Part shown: in pieces, positions 1 to 6,338 of the stretch
How the letters are laid out: each line of letters opens with the position of its first letter
Position numbering within the stretch: the stretch's first letter is position 1
Assembly (NCBI GenBank): GCA_937906385.1
Contig: CALCYQ010000005.1
Location: forward strand, 1-10,208
DNA from: an uncultured Candidatus Saccharibacteria bacterium
GTDB lineage: Bacteria > Patescibacteriota > Saccharimonadia > Saccharimonadales > Saccharimonadaceae
Length of the DNA: 10,208 nucleotides
Direction of reading: 5' to 3'
The notes under the pieces: generated by a model
What the model was told of the DNA's origin: nothing
Databases searched by the model: none
What the model saw: only the letters and a program-made list of their open reading frames with translations
Translations under genes and position numbers: made by a program

Positions 1-396
1 GATGATAATTTGGACGACGAGCGTGATGACGGCGACCCAGGCGTCCGAGTCGAGATGGAGGAAGTTGATAAAGAACCACATCAGGAACATTTCGACCAGA
101 AGCGTGCCGACGCGGGCGGCGTAGAATTTGGCGGCCTCGAGTGGAATGTTCTTTTCGGTGCTCTTGAAGACCCATTTGCGGTTCATGAAATAAGCGGCAG
201 TGACGGAAACAATCCAACTGATGATGACGGAAATTTGGAGTTGGACTTCGTTGCTGGCGTCGAGGATAGTGTATAGCAGCGCGTATTTGACGGCGAGTGA
301 GATGACGGTCGTGAGGCCGCCCACGATGAGGTAGTTCGCGATTTCCTCGTGTTGGCGATAAATGGCGAGTAATTTAGCTTTAGTTTTTTGGATCAT
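1..396 (-). CDS. GtrA-like membrane protein, partial (3' end beyond the left edge)
   Basis: The frame reads from ATG at 396-394 to the left edge without a stop (132 codons seen). GtrA-family proteins are small polytopic membrane proteins thought to help move undecaprenyl-phosphate-linked glucose or other sugars across the membrane for surface glycan decoration. Visible features are a short basic N-terminus (residues 1-20), a first hydrophobic span starting NYLIVGG (residues 21-42), a second span ending at FMNRKWVF (residues 78-85), which is the typical conserved GtrA motif, then AAKFYAARVG and a third span; a fourth is beginning at the edge. The start lies 1 nt after the stop of the upstream glucosyltransferase gene (TAA-T-ATG) with no clear Shine-Dalgarno, so translation is probably coupled. 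Codons are strikingly C-ending (ATC, CTC, GTC, GCC), unlike the upstream gene. Family assignment is good; the substrate is unknown. Confidence 0.85.
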   Translation of the reverse strand, partial: MIQKTKAKLLAIYRQHEEIANYLIVGGLTTVISLAVKYALLYTILDASNEVQLQISVIISWIVSVTAAYFMNRKWVFKSTEKNIPLEAAKFYAARVGTLLVEMFLMWFFINFLHLDSDAWVAVITLVVQIII

Positions 397-397
397 A

Positions 398-1990
398 TTA
401 GTATGTTATCCAGTAGAGTGTGTTTTGGTCAAATTTGAGACGTTCGGACGGCACGAAGCGCGTCAATTGTTCGCGGTTGTAATTTGGGAATACTTCGAAT
501 ATTTCGTCGCCGTAGGCGCTTTTTTCGACATGCGCGTAGTTTTTGCCGGTGATTTTCTGGAGCCATGCCACATTAGACCATTCTGCGCCAGTGATGAGGT
601 GGCTCGTGCTGTAACCGTCTGGGTGATTAGTGTGCGTGCGATCAAACATAACTTCGCCATTGCGCCCGGAATTGTATACGACAACTGTATCTATTGTATT
701 TTTGCTCTCATTTTCGTATTGCTCAATTTGTTTACTGATTAATCGAAGTTCGTGAAGTTCTAGTTTGTTTGAGATTTGAATATCTGTTATGAGACCGGAA
801 GATTGGAAAATATTAGCTGAGGTGAAGATGACTAAAAGTATGACTATAATGGTTTGAGCTTTTAACGTTGGTTTGTAGTATAGCGCCAAAACAAGAAGAC
901 CAGCCAAGACGGTAAAGTAAGTGATTAGGATGCGTGGCGCTAAATAGAAGCCGTCAGAAATAGCTCCATAGGCAACCGGCGAGATTAATGCTAGTCCGAT
1001 AAATAATATGCCATAGATAATAGTTTTCTTTTCTCGCGTTTGGATTAGTTTAATGAGTAAGAAGATTACGGCGGCGGCTAAGATTATTATGAGAATGCCG
1101 TAGATATGGTAGATACCGAAGCCTCGCACGAGCTCGTCGAAGGCTACTCTAAGCACGTGCAGTAGTTGGCGAATTAGATGAAATGGCGACAGGTTCGATG
1201 TGGTGCTTTTGGCCTGTTCGACGCCCATGATTTTGCAGTAGGCAAAAACAGATATAAAATAGGTTGCCATACCGGCAATAATGGCGCCGATATGTTTAAG
1301 AAATTCTATGCCGAGCGTTTTGTTGATTTTGGCTTTATTTTTGAGATATAACACTATGGTGCCCAATACGAAGAGATGCGTATAGTAGCTTTGATAGGTA
1401 CAAATAGTCGCGATTGAAAAAAGCGTCACCCAAAGATAACGATATTTATTTTTACCTGAAAGGAAATAAACTGCGAGCGCTGTGCATAATAGGGCTTGAG
1501 GATGGCTCGGGATCATAAATGCGAGCGACTCGACCATAAATGGATTAACTGCGATTAGTGCTACCGCCAGGAATAAAAGTATGCGAGTCTTTTTGTCGTT
1601 CTTTAAGTATCCGCAGAGTACTTGATAAATAATCGTTAATGAAATGGCGAGCACTATAAAATCTATTACGAAATAAATCCATTGGTTGTTTTCGTAGGTG
1701 AAGCCGAGTTTCGAAAGCGGTGCATGAATGAGCCAAAAAGTAATATTCCCCCACCGGCCATTAACCGACGTTGCGCCTTCGCTCATGAATTCGCCGAGGC
1801 TCATTTGATCGTATAGGTCCATGCGCAATACGTTATCGCAAATTAAAGTCTGGTTAAGTAGTCCGCAGAAAGCAACGAAAATTATCGCTAGGTAGCAAAG
1901 GAATACTTTAAAGACCGATGATTTTAGAAAAGCGGTTGCTTTGCTTTTGAAGGGTTGCGATTTTGAAGTTAACTTTTTGGCCTTTTTCAT
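398..1990 (-). CDS. GtrII-type membrane glucosyltransferase
   Basis: A 530-residue polytopic membrane protein. I assign it to the GtrII-like glucosyltransferase family, integral membrane enzymes that transfer a sugar, usually glucose, from a polyprenyl carrier to a surface polysaccharide or glycoprotein outside the membrane. Evidence: a basic N-terminus, a first span at about 28-48, an acidic external loop (about 50-77) followed by the GRW motif at 78-80 typical of the family, about ten further hydrophobic segments to about residue 395, and a soluble external C-terminal domain of about 125 residues (405-530). Length and layout fit the family. The GtrA-like gene follows 1 nt downstream, which supports a glycan-modification pair. 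The start is MKKAKK at 1990, preceded by a TATAAT six nt before the ATG and no Shine-Dalgarno, so the message may be leaderless. Acceptor and donor are not evident; a mannosyl- or other glycosyltransferase of the same fold is an alternative. Confidence 0.75.
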   Translation of the reverse strand: MKKAKKLTSKSQPFKSKATAFLKSSVFKVFLCYLAIIFVAFCGLLNQTLICDNVLRMDLYDQMSLGEFMSEGATSVNGRWGNITFWLIHAPLSKLGFTYENNQWIYFVIDFIVLAISLTIIYQVLCGYLKNDKKTRILLFLAVALIAVNPFMVESLAFMIPSHPQALLCTALAVYFLSGKNKYRYLWVTLFSIATICTYQSYYTHLFVLGTIVLYLKNKAKINKTLGIEFLKHIGAIIAGMATYFISVFAYCKIMGVEQAKSTTSNLSPFHLIRQLLHVLRVAFDELVRGFGIYHIYGILIIILAAAVIFLLIKLIQTREKKTIIYGILFIGLALISPVAYGAISDGFYLAPRILITYFTVLAGLLVLALYYKPTLKAQTIIVILLVIFTSANIFQSSGLITDIQISNKLELHELRLISKQIEQYENESKNTIDTVVVYNSGRNGEVMFDRTHTNHPDGYSTSHLITGAEWSNVAWLQKITGKNYAHVEKSAYGDEIFEVFPNYNREQLTRFVPSERLKFDQNTLYWITY

Positions 1991-1996
1991 GGGCTA

Positions 1997-2002
1997 ATTA
2001 TA
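1997..2002 (-). promoter_or_regulatory. -10 box for the GtrII-like gene, possibly leaderless
   Basis: On the minus strand a perfect TATAAT ends six nt before the ATG at 1990. Transcription usually begins about seven nt after a -10 box, which would place the start at or next to the A of the ATG. No convincing -35 box lies 16-18 nt upstream, and there is no ribosome binding site. The hexamer is seen; the leaderless reading is inferred. Confidence 0.45.
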
Positions 2003-2009
2003 GCATAGC

Positions 2010-2038
2010 TAGACAAAGCAAGCGTTTTGCGCTATAAT
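2010..2038 (+). promoter_or_regulatory. Sigma-70-type promoter of tRNA-Ala
   Basis: TAGACA (2010-2015, five of six matches to TTGACA) and TATAAT (2033-2038, perfect) are separated by exactly 17 nt. The expected start near 2045 would give a leader of about eight nt before the mature tRNA. It faces away from the GtrII-like gene. Confidence 0.8.
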
Positions 2039-2052
2039 AATATCACCCTTGT

Positions 2053-2128
2053 GGGGCACTAGCTCATTTGGTAGAGCGCTTCCATGGCATGGAAGAGGTG
2101 AGGAGTTCGAATCTCCTGTGCTCCACCA
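2053..2128 (+). tRNA. tRNA-Ala (anticodon GGC), CCA encoded
   Basis: A full cloverleaf folds by hand. The acceptor stem is 2053-2059 with 2118-2124 and includes a G3:U70 wobble, the classic alanine identity pair. The D stem is GCTC/GAGC (2062-2065, 2074-2077). The anticodon stem CTTCC/GGAAG (2079-2083, 2091-2095) holds loop ATGGCAT with anticodon GGC at 2086-2088. The T stem AGGAG/CTCCT (2101-2105, 2113-2117) has loop TTCGAAT. The discriminator A is at 2125 and CCA at 2126-2128 is genomically encoded. It reads GCC/GCU codons. A run of five T follows directly (2129-2133), which may help end transcription. No duplicated 3' end that would mark an integration site was seen in the window. Confidence 0.97.
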
Positions 2129-2182
2129 TTTTTGTCTTGCTCAAACTTTAGTCCAAAATCATTCTGTGGCTTAAAAGTGTTA

Positions 2183-2211
2183 TTGCTTTTTCCTTTGGCG
2201 CCATATATAAT
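2183..2211 (+). promoter_or_regulatory. Promoter for the secreted-protein/pilin-esterase pair
   Basis: TTGCTT (2183-2188) and a perfect TATAAT (2206-2211) are spaced by 17 nt. The predicted start near 2218 leaves a leader of about 43 nt to the ATG at 2261. No operator-like inverted repeat was seen around it. Confidence 0.65.
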
Positions 2212-2250
2212 TCTTCTTAAGAGTGTAGGGGTTATTCTACGTAAAAAATC

Positions 2251-2254
2251 GGAG
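2251..2254 (+). promoter_or_regulatory. Ribosome binding site for the small secreted protein
   Basis: GGAG sits six nt upstream of the ATG at 2261 and fixes that start. Confidence 0.7.
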
Positions 2255-2260
2255 TAACTC

Positions 2261-2569
2261 ATGAGAAAGAAAAACAAATTACAAATATGTTTATTAGCTG
2301 CGATTTTAGTGACTGGACTTTTTATTGGCCATATTCCAACGTCTGCTGCTTCATCTAAAGTTCTAGTGGTTGATTCCGATAGCAATGGCACGATTTCGCT
2401 CGGTGATGAGTTTTGTCTTGGCGAAGAGTGTTTTTATGTGGTTTCAAATGACGATGAAAATGTGCGAGCACTGTCAAAATATAATTTATATGCCGGCTAT
2501 AATGTGGTTGATGCGACTAACGACGATGAATTTATGGAGAAATTCCGTAAGGTGCGTAGGCGATTATGA
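2261..2569 (+). CDS. Small exported protein with a GDEFC-type motif, probably truncated
   Basis: A 102-residue protein with a clear Sec-type signal peptide: basic MRKKNK, a hydrophobic core about 8-23, and likely cleavage near TSA-A (residue 29). The mature part begins with SSKVLVVDSDSNGT and contains GDEFCLGEECFYVVS (about 48-62) followed by LSKYNLYAG. I recall this GDE-C-x-G-x-E-C-F-Y-V / KYNLY pattern from larger exported proteins of Firmicutes and candidate-phylum bacteria, where the sequence continues well past this point. Here it ends about 25 residues later in a basic tail (EKFRKVRRRL), so it may be a truncated copy or only the N-terminal module. The two cysteines (C52, C57) may pair or bind something. 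It shares an ATGA stop/start with the next gene, so both are translationally coupled. Function is unknown. Confidence 0.7.
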   Translation: MRKKNKLQICLLAAILVTGLFIGHIPTSAASSKVLVVDSDSNGTISLGDEFCLGEECFYVVSNDDENVRALSKYNLYAGYNVVDATNDDEFMEKFRKVRRRL

Positions 2570-3702
2570 AAAATAATAAACAATTTGTGTTATTAGCAAT
2601 AGTTTCGATTATTGTACTATCTGTTAGTGTGTCTAACTCTGTTTTTGCGGCGGACGATTGTGCAATTTTGCTCTCGTCCTTTTGCGACGGCAATCTTGGC
2701 GGCTTACTAAGCTTGATTATAAATATCTTAACAGGCGGAGTTGTCGTAGCTGGTACGATTGGTATTGTTTGGACCGGACGGATTATTTTGACCGCACGCG
2801 ACAATCAGAGCGAAGTCGAGCGCGCAAAGAAGCGTTTGATTGAAATTATTATCGGTTTAGCTGTTTGGTCGATTGCCTATGTGGGCGCGAGTTTCTTTAT
2901 CCCAAACTTTAATGGCTCGATTGACAATCCGAATACCGACGGGTTGAGCTTTAGCGGTTCCGATTCCCCAAGTTTGCAAGATTTGTCGCAAATTAAGCCA
3001 AATTACGATACCGGTGGAAGTTCTTCTACGCCAAGCACGCCATCTAACCCATCAACGCCTAGTACGCCATCAGAACCGGGCACGCCAGTTACGCCAACGA
3101 GCGGGCAAAATTCTTACGGCGGTATGGATTATTTCTTAAACGTACCGCAAGGCGCAACTACGAATATGCCGTTGATGATTTGGCTGCATGGTAGCGGCGA
3201 GACTGGGCAGCCTTCTGTTGTCCGGAATTATTACCAAACCACAAATATGTTTGCGCGAAATGATTTTATCTCGCTCGTGCCGGTGGCGCCGTCCGAGAAC
3301 TGGGAAAGCGGCAAACTTGGTACGCTGAAGGCGATTATCGATAATGTTGCGAACCAATATGGTGTGAACAAAAATAAGATTTATATTTGGGGATTTAGTA
3401 TGGGTGGCCGTGGCACTTATTATATGCTACATACTTATCCGGGTTTCTTTAAGGCGGCGGTTGTAGTGAGTAACTGTTTCTACGGCGGCTCAAGCTATGC
3501 TAATATTGCGAAAACTTACGTGCGCGCGATTCGTGGCGAGTACGAGACTGACGATTATGGCACTTGTATGCAGAATGACGTGAATGGGATCAATGCCGCT
3601 GGTGGTAGCGCGAGCATTGAAATATACCCAGGCAAGGTGCACTCCACGATTAGCCCAGCTTTGAATTATACCGAGATATTTAATTGGATGCTGAGCAAGT
3701 AA
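2566..3702 (+). CDS. Exported fusion: type IV secretion pilin-like module plus alpha/beta-hydrolase (esterase-like) domain
   Basis: A 378-residue protein. Residues 1-28 form a signal peptide (cleavage about VFA-AD). Residues 44-75 and 90-112 are two hydrophobic helices joined by a charged loop with R/K/E residues (about 76-90). This layout resembles VirB2/TrbC-type pilins and the T4SS pilin family common in Saccharibacteria. A low-complexity Ser/Thr/Pro linker follows (about 151-182). Residues 186-378 form an alpha/beta hydrolase like secreted PHB-depolymerase or feruloyl-esterase-type enzymes: oxyanion motif HGSG (208-211), nucleophile elbow GFSMG with Ser278, probable acid Asp329 or Asp330, and His359. 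The enzyme should sit outside the cell, tethered by the membrane segments. The start overlaps the previous stop (ATGA), with TAGG five nt upstream. The hydrolase call is strong, the pilin call moderate, and the substrate unknown (ester-linked glycan or lipid groups are possible). Confidence 0.8.
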   Translation: MKNNKQFVLLAIVSIIVLSVSVSNSVFAADDCAILLSSFCDGNLGGLLSLIINILTGGVVVAGTIGIVWTGRIILTARDNQSEVERAKKRLIEIIIGLAVWSIAYVGASFFIPNFNGSIDNPNTDGLSFSGSDSPSLQDLSQIKPNYDTGGSSSTPSTPSNPSTPSTPSEPGTPVTPTSGQNSYGGMDYFLNVPQGATTNMPLMIWLHGSGETGQPSVVRNYYQTTNMFARNDFISLVPVAPSENWESGKLGTLKAIIDNVANQYGVNKNKIYIWGFSMGGRGTYYMLHTYPGFFKAAVVVSNCFYGGSSYANIAKTYVRAIRGEYETDDYGTCMQNDVNGINAAGGSASIEIYPGKVHSTISPALNYTEIFNWMLSK

Positions 3703-4225
3703 TCAGCGAGCTAATAAAGAGATAAATATAGCTAACTTCCCAGTACAAAATGTTATCCATGAAATATGACAATTGGTTGGCATAGGCAAAGAGAAAATGC
3801 AGACCAAATAGAATAAAAATGCCGCAAATAAGGCGCGGAAGTTTAGCATTTTTATTATAGAGCGAAATGCCGATAAGTAACATGGCGACGAATAGTGTTA
3901 TGGCGAAGATTTGGTGCATTTGCGTGATTGCACTTTCGACTGGCAAATGTGGGCAAATGCTAAGGATTAGATAGCATAGGTTAAAAGTAAGTAAAAGTAA
4001 TGTTTGGAGTAATTTCTTTTGGTGCAAAGCGTAGATTGTAAATAAAATAATCATGACTAAGTTAGTTATGCCAAAGAAGATACAGCTCCAAAGATTGAGC
4101 CCAACGTATTTGCTAAGTGTAAGAGTGGCGTCGCCCGTATAACCGGCGGCGAGCCAGTTGTAACCGATAACGGCAATGACTTCTATTGTAAATAATGTCA
4201 GGATAATCCAAAGTAGCTTTTTCAT
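3680..4225 (-). CDS. Polytopic membrane protein of unknown function
   Basis: 181 residues from the ATG at 4225 (MKKLLWIIL). About five hydrophobic segments can be seen: residues 1-22, about 40-63, about 68-88, about 100-120 and about 130-170, possibly two in the last stretch. There is little soluble sequence, and no catalytic motif or family signature that I recognise. An in-frame upstream ATG at 4252 would add nine residues, but it lies upstream of the likely -10 box and the basic MKK start fits a membrane insertion signal better. The 3' end overlaps the convergent pilin-esterase gene by 23 bases (3680-3702), and no terminator separates the two. It diverges from the nucleotidyltransferase gene. 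Confidence 0.65.
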   Translation of the reverse strand: MKKLLWIILTLFTIEVIAVIGYNWLAAGYTGDATLTLSKYVGLNLWSCIFFGITNLVMIILFTIYALHQKKLLQTLLLLTFNLCYLILSICPHLPVESAITQMHQIFAITLFVAMLLIGISLYNKNAKLPRLICGIFILFGLHFLFAYANQLSYFMDNILYWEVSYIYLFISSLITCSASN

Positions 4226-4231
4226 GTTTTT

Positions 4232-4237
4232 AGTATA
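4232..4237 (-). promoter_or_regulatory. -10 box for the membrane protein, possibly leaderless
   Basis: On the minus strand TATACT ends six nt before the ATG at 4225, the same spacing as at the GtrII-like gene. No Shine-Dalgarno is present between box and start, and no good -35 box is visible. It overlaps the plus-strand -10 box at 4234-4239. Confidence 0.4.
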
Positions 4238-4239
4238 AT
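4234..4239 (+). promoter_or_regulatory. -10 box for the nucleotidyltransferase gene
   Basis: A perfect TATAAT on the plus strand, about 31 nt before the ATG at 4271, with an expected start near 4246. The -35 region (around 4211-4216) does not match consensus. The box shares four bases with the opposite-strand -10 box. Confidence 0.5.
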
Positions 4240-4256
4240 AGATTTGTAACATTTAG

Positions 4257-4263
4257 AAAAAGG
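4257..4263 (+). promoter_or_regulatory. Ribosome binding site for the nucleotidyltransferase
   Basis: AAAAAGG ends seven nt before the ATG at 4271, a normal Shine-Dalgarno spacing. Confidence 0.6.
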
Positions 4264-4270
4264 TAATACT

Positions 4271-5179
4271 ATGCAGAAAACCACATTAGTAATTATGGCG
4301 GCCGGAATTGGGTCCCGCTTTGGCGAGGGGATAAAACAGCTTACTTCGGTCGGGCCGAGTGGTGAAATTATTGTTGATTATTCAATTCATGATGCGTTGG
4401 AGGCGGGCTTTAATAAGATTATCTTCGTGATCCGCAAAGACATTCATAAAGATTTTGATGAAATTATTGGACATCGTATCGCAAAAAAGTGCGAGATCGA
4501 ATATGCGTTTCAAGAACTGAGCGACTTGCCGAAGGGTTGTAAATTGCCGAAAGACCGCGTGAAGCCATGGGGGACGGGCCAGGCGGTACTGGCGTGCAAG
4601 GGGTTAATCCACGAACCATTCGCAATTATTAATGCCGACGATTATTACGGCAAAGAAGCGTTCGTAAAGGTGCATGATTTTCTAGTTGCACATGCTGATT
4701 CGCAATATGAATATTGCATGCCGGGTTTTGTGCTAAAGAACACCCTTTCCGAGCAAGGTGGCGTGTCGCGTGGGATTTGTTCGGTAGATACTGATAATCA
4801 TTTAACTAAAATTGTGGAGACGCATAACATTGTAAAGCGTGATCCGCTCATGGCGATTTCAGAGGACTCCGGCGCGGAAATTCCGCTCACTTCCCTTGCG
4901 TCGATGAATATGTGGGGTGTGACGCCGGAATATCTCGATATTTTAACGGAAGGTTTTCCGAAGTTCGTGAAGTCGCTTGCGAAAGATGATATTAAATCAG
5001 AATATTTATTACCAACGATTATGGGCGAGCTAGTTGATGGCGGTAAGGCAAAGATTTCGGTGTTGCCGACGCATGATAAGTGGTTTGGCATCACTTATGC
5101 AGCCGATAAGCAAAAAGTGATTGATGAATTCCAGAAGCTAGTTGATGACGGCATTTATCCGTCACCACTAAACAATTAA
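4271..5179 (+). CDS. Sugar-phosphate nucleotidyltransferase family protein
   Basis: 302 residues, a cytoplasmic enzyme of the NTP-transferase fold, which joins a nucleoside triphosphate and a sugar-1-phosphate (or similar phosphate) to give an NDP-sugar and pyrophosphate. Seen: the glycine-rich nucleotide-binding N-terminus LVIMAAGIGSRFG (6-18) with Lys22 after it, DYSIHDALEAGF (36-47), GTGQAV (101-106), the metal-binding NADDYYG motif (121-127), SMNMWG (211-216) and WFGITY (271-276). Length and motifs fit a widespread single-domain family usually annotated only as nucleotidyltransferase; the exact sugar and base cannot be read from sequence. It could supply precursors for a surface glycan, consistent with GtrA/GtrII-type genes in the same window, though it is not in their operon. 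It is a single gene with its own -10 box and a terminator immediately after the TAA. Confidence 0.85.
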   Translation: MQKTTLVIMAAGIGSRFGEGIKQLTSVGPSGEIIVDYSIHDALEAGFNKIIFVIRKDIHKDFDEIIGHRIAKKCEIEYAFQELSDLPKGCKLPKDRVKPWGTGQAVLACKGLIHEPFAIINADDYYGKEAFVKVHDFLVAHADSQYEYCMPGFVLKNTLSEQGGVSRGICSVDTDNHLTKIVETHNIVKRDPLMAISEDSGAEIPLTSLASMNMWGVTPEYLDILTEGFPKFVKSLAKDDIKSEYLLPTIMGELVDGGKAKISVLPTHDKWFGITYAADKQKVIDEFQKLVDDGIYPSPLNN

Positions 5180-5180
5180 A

Positions 5181-5208
5181 AAAATACCGCCCTTTGAGGC
5201 GGTATTTT
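5181..5208. terminator. Bidirectional intrinsic terminator
   Basis: A perfect 11-bp inverted repeat, AAAATACCGCC (5181-5191) with GGCGGTATTTT (5198-5208), and a six-nt loop. On the plus strand it ends in four T; on the minus strand a run of seven A (5178-5184) gives a longer U tract. It lies between convergent genes, 1 nt after the plus-strand stop and seven nt after the minus-strand stop, so it should serve both. Confidence 0.9.
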
Positions 5209-5215
5209 GATGGGC

Positions 5216-6337
5216 TTATTCGTCTTCTTTTTCGATGATTGTATCTAGTTTACCTGTATCTTTATTGATATAGATTGCGATGTCGTAGGCGCGTTTGTAA
5301 TTGCTATTGATAGCAATAATATCGACAACTCTTCCAGTCATATCGAGGCCTTTTTCTTCAATGACTTTCATGAATTCGTCTATGAATTTTTTGGCTTCTT
5401 CATATTCGTAGGTGCTAAGCATGCGAATATATTCATAATTTGCCGATGTGAGCTTGCGTACTTCGTAGACCGGTTTCGACTTTAGACTATCGGCTTTGAA
5501 GTATACTTTAGCGTAGTATTCGACGATATTCCGTAGTGTGCCGGTTTTATAAAACTCTTTTTCTTTTTCGCCGAAGTTTGAATCGACGACGGCTTTGTTG
5601 TTTTCGAATTTGACGTCAATTTGATATGAGAAATAATTGTTATCTACGGTTAATTTGCCGTCTTTTTCTTCAAAAGTAGGGTTCAAGAAATCGTAGCTGA
5701 GCTTTGTATAGTTCTTAAGATAGGTCTTTTTCTCATCGTAATCGTATGGATCGCCTGAGATGTCGGCGTGATTGACGAATTCATATTTACATTCGCCATC
5801 TTGATCGATGATAAGTTCGCGGTCGATGAATCCCATAATGCGATGGTCGCCGTCGTACAGGCAGATGTAAGTGTGGTCGTTATAATTTGTGACATACGAT
5901 TCGTTCGTGTAATCGTTATCGTACGGCGATTTGTTAAGATTGGCCTTGTTGCCATATTCCTCAAAGGTATAAATACTCTTATTGGTTTTGTCGTTGCGGA
6001 CGAGATTAGCGAAAGCTTTGGCGTCTTCACGCATGGCGTCTTGACGGCCTTTCTCGATATTTAAGAGGACTAGGATTATTGCTGTTGCGATTGCGCCAAC
6101 GAGTAGCACAATACAGATAATAATGGCAACTTTTTTGCCGGTTTTCATCTTAGGCTTTTCTTTTAGTGTATCTGTTGTGGCAACATCGGGTACCCCTTGG
6201 ACGAGTGAACCGTTGTCTTGGGCTGTGGGGATTGAAATGGCCGAACCCGATTCTGCAATTGGCTGCGCTTCTGGTACGATTGGCCCAGTGTCCGTAGTCG
6301 GGTTCTCTGGGACTAGTGGTTGATTGCCTTCGTTCAT
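5216..6337 (-). CDS. Single-span membrane protein with a Pro-rich N-terminus and external C-terminal domain
   Basis: 373 residues from the ATG at 6337. This start is chosen because GGAGGTG (6353-6347) lies nine nt upstream and the ATG comes 1 nt after the stop of the upstream gene; a longer frame to 6421 would run through that gene. Residues 1-60 are acidic, rich in Pro/Thr/Ser and probably disordered in the cytoplasm. A basic stretch (KPKMKTGKK) precedes one transmembrane helix (about 70-94). Residues 95-373 are outside, charged, rich in Asp/Lys/Tyr/Asn, with two cysteines (C159, C183). I recognise no family. It is the last gene of the wall-hydrolase operon before the terminator. A scaffold or VirB8/TcpC-like part of an envelope machine is possible, but that rests on topology and context only. 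Confidence 0.75.
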   Translation of the reverse strand: MNEGNQPLVPENPTTDTGPIVPEAQPIAESGSAISIPTAQDNGSLVQGVPDVATTDTLKEKPKMKTGKKVAIIICIVLLVGAIATAIILVLLNIEKGRQDAMREDAKAFANLVRNDKTNKSIYTFEEYGNKANLNKSPYDNDYTNESYVTNYNDHTYICLYDGDHRIMGFIDRELIIDQDGECKYEFVNHADISGDPYDYDEKKTYLKNYTKLSYDFLNPTFEEKDGKLTVDNNYFSYQIDVKFENNKAVVDSNFGEKEKEFYKTGTLRNIVEYYAKVYFKADSLKSKPVYEVRKLTSANYEYIRMLSTYEYEEAKKFIDEFMKVIEEKGLDMTGRVVDIIAINSNYKRAYDIAIYINKDTGKLDTIIEKEDE

Positions 6338-6338
6338 A

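Noticed and set aside
2053..2128. tRNA-Ala as an integration (att) site of a mobile element
   Set aside because: No second copy of the tRNA 3' end, integrase or recombination genes are visible in the window.
2059..2391. 110-codon minus-strand frame crossing the tRNA
   Set aside because: It is antisense to tRNA-Ala and to the exported protein; its tail is a familiar spurious translation of a tRNA, and it has no coding features.
2261..2569. UGA recoded as glycine (as in Gracilibacteria/Absconditabacteria)
   Set aside because: The gene at 2261 ends with UGA at an ATGA junction, reading through it meets a UAG within about ten codons, and no other gene contains an in-frame UGA.
3016..3111. Three-residue periodic Ser/Thr/Pro stretch as a DNA repeat or CRISPR-like array
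   Set aside because: It is in frame within a coding region and is a typical low-complexity protein linker; no spacer structure is present.
3690..3707. GCTGA/TCAGC hairpin as an intrinsic terminator
   Set aside because: The stem is only 5 bp with an 8-nt loop and no following T run on either strand.
4226..4252. Upstream ATG at 4252 for the unknown membrane protein
   Set aside because: It precedes the likely -10 box and adds nine residues in front of a normal MKK signal-like start.
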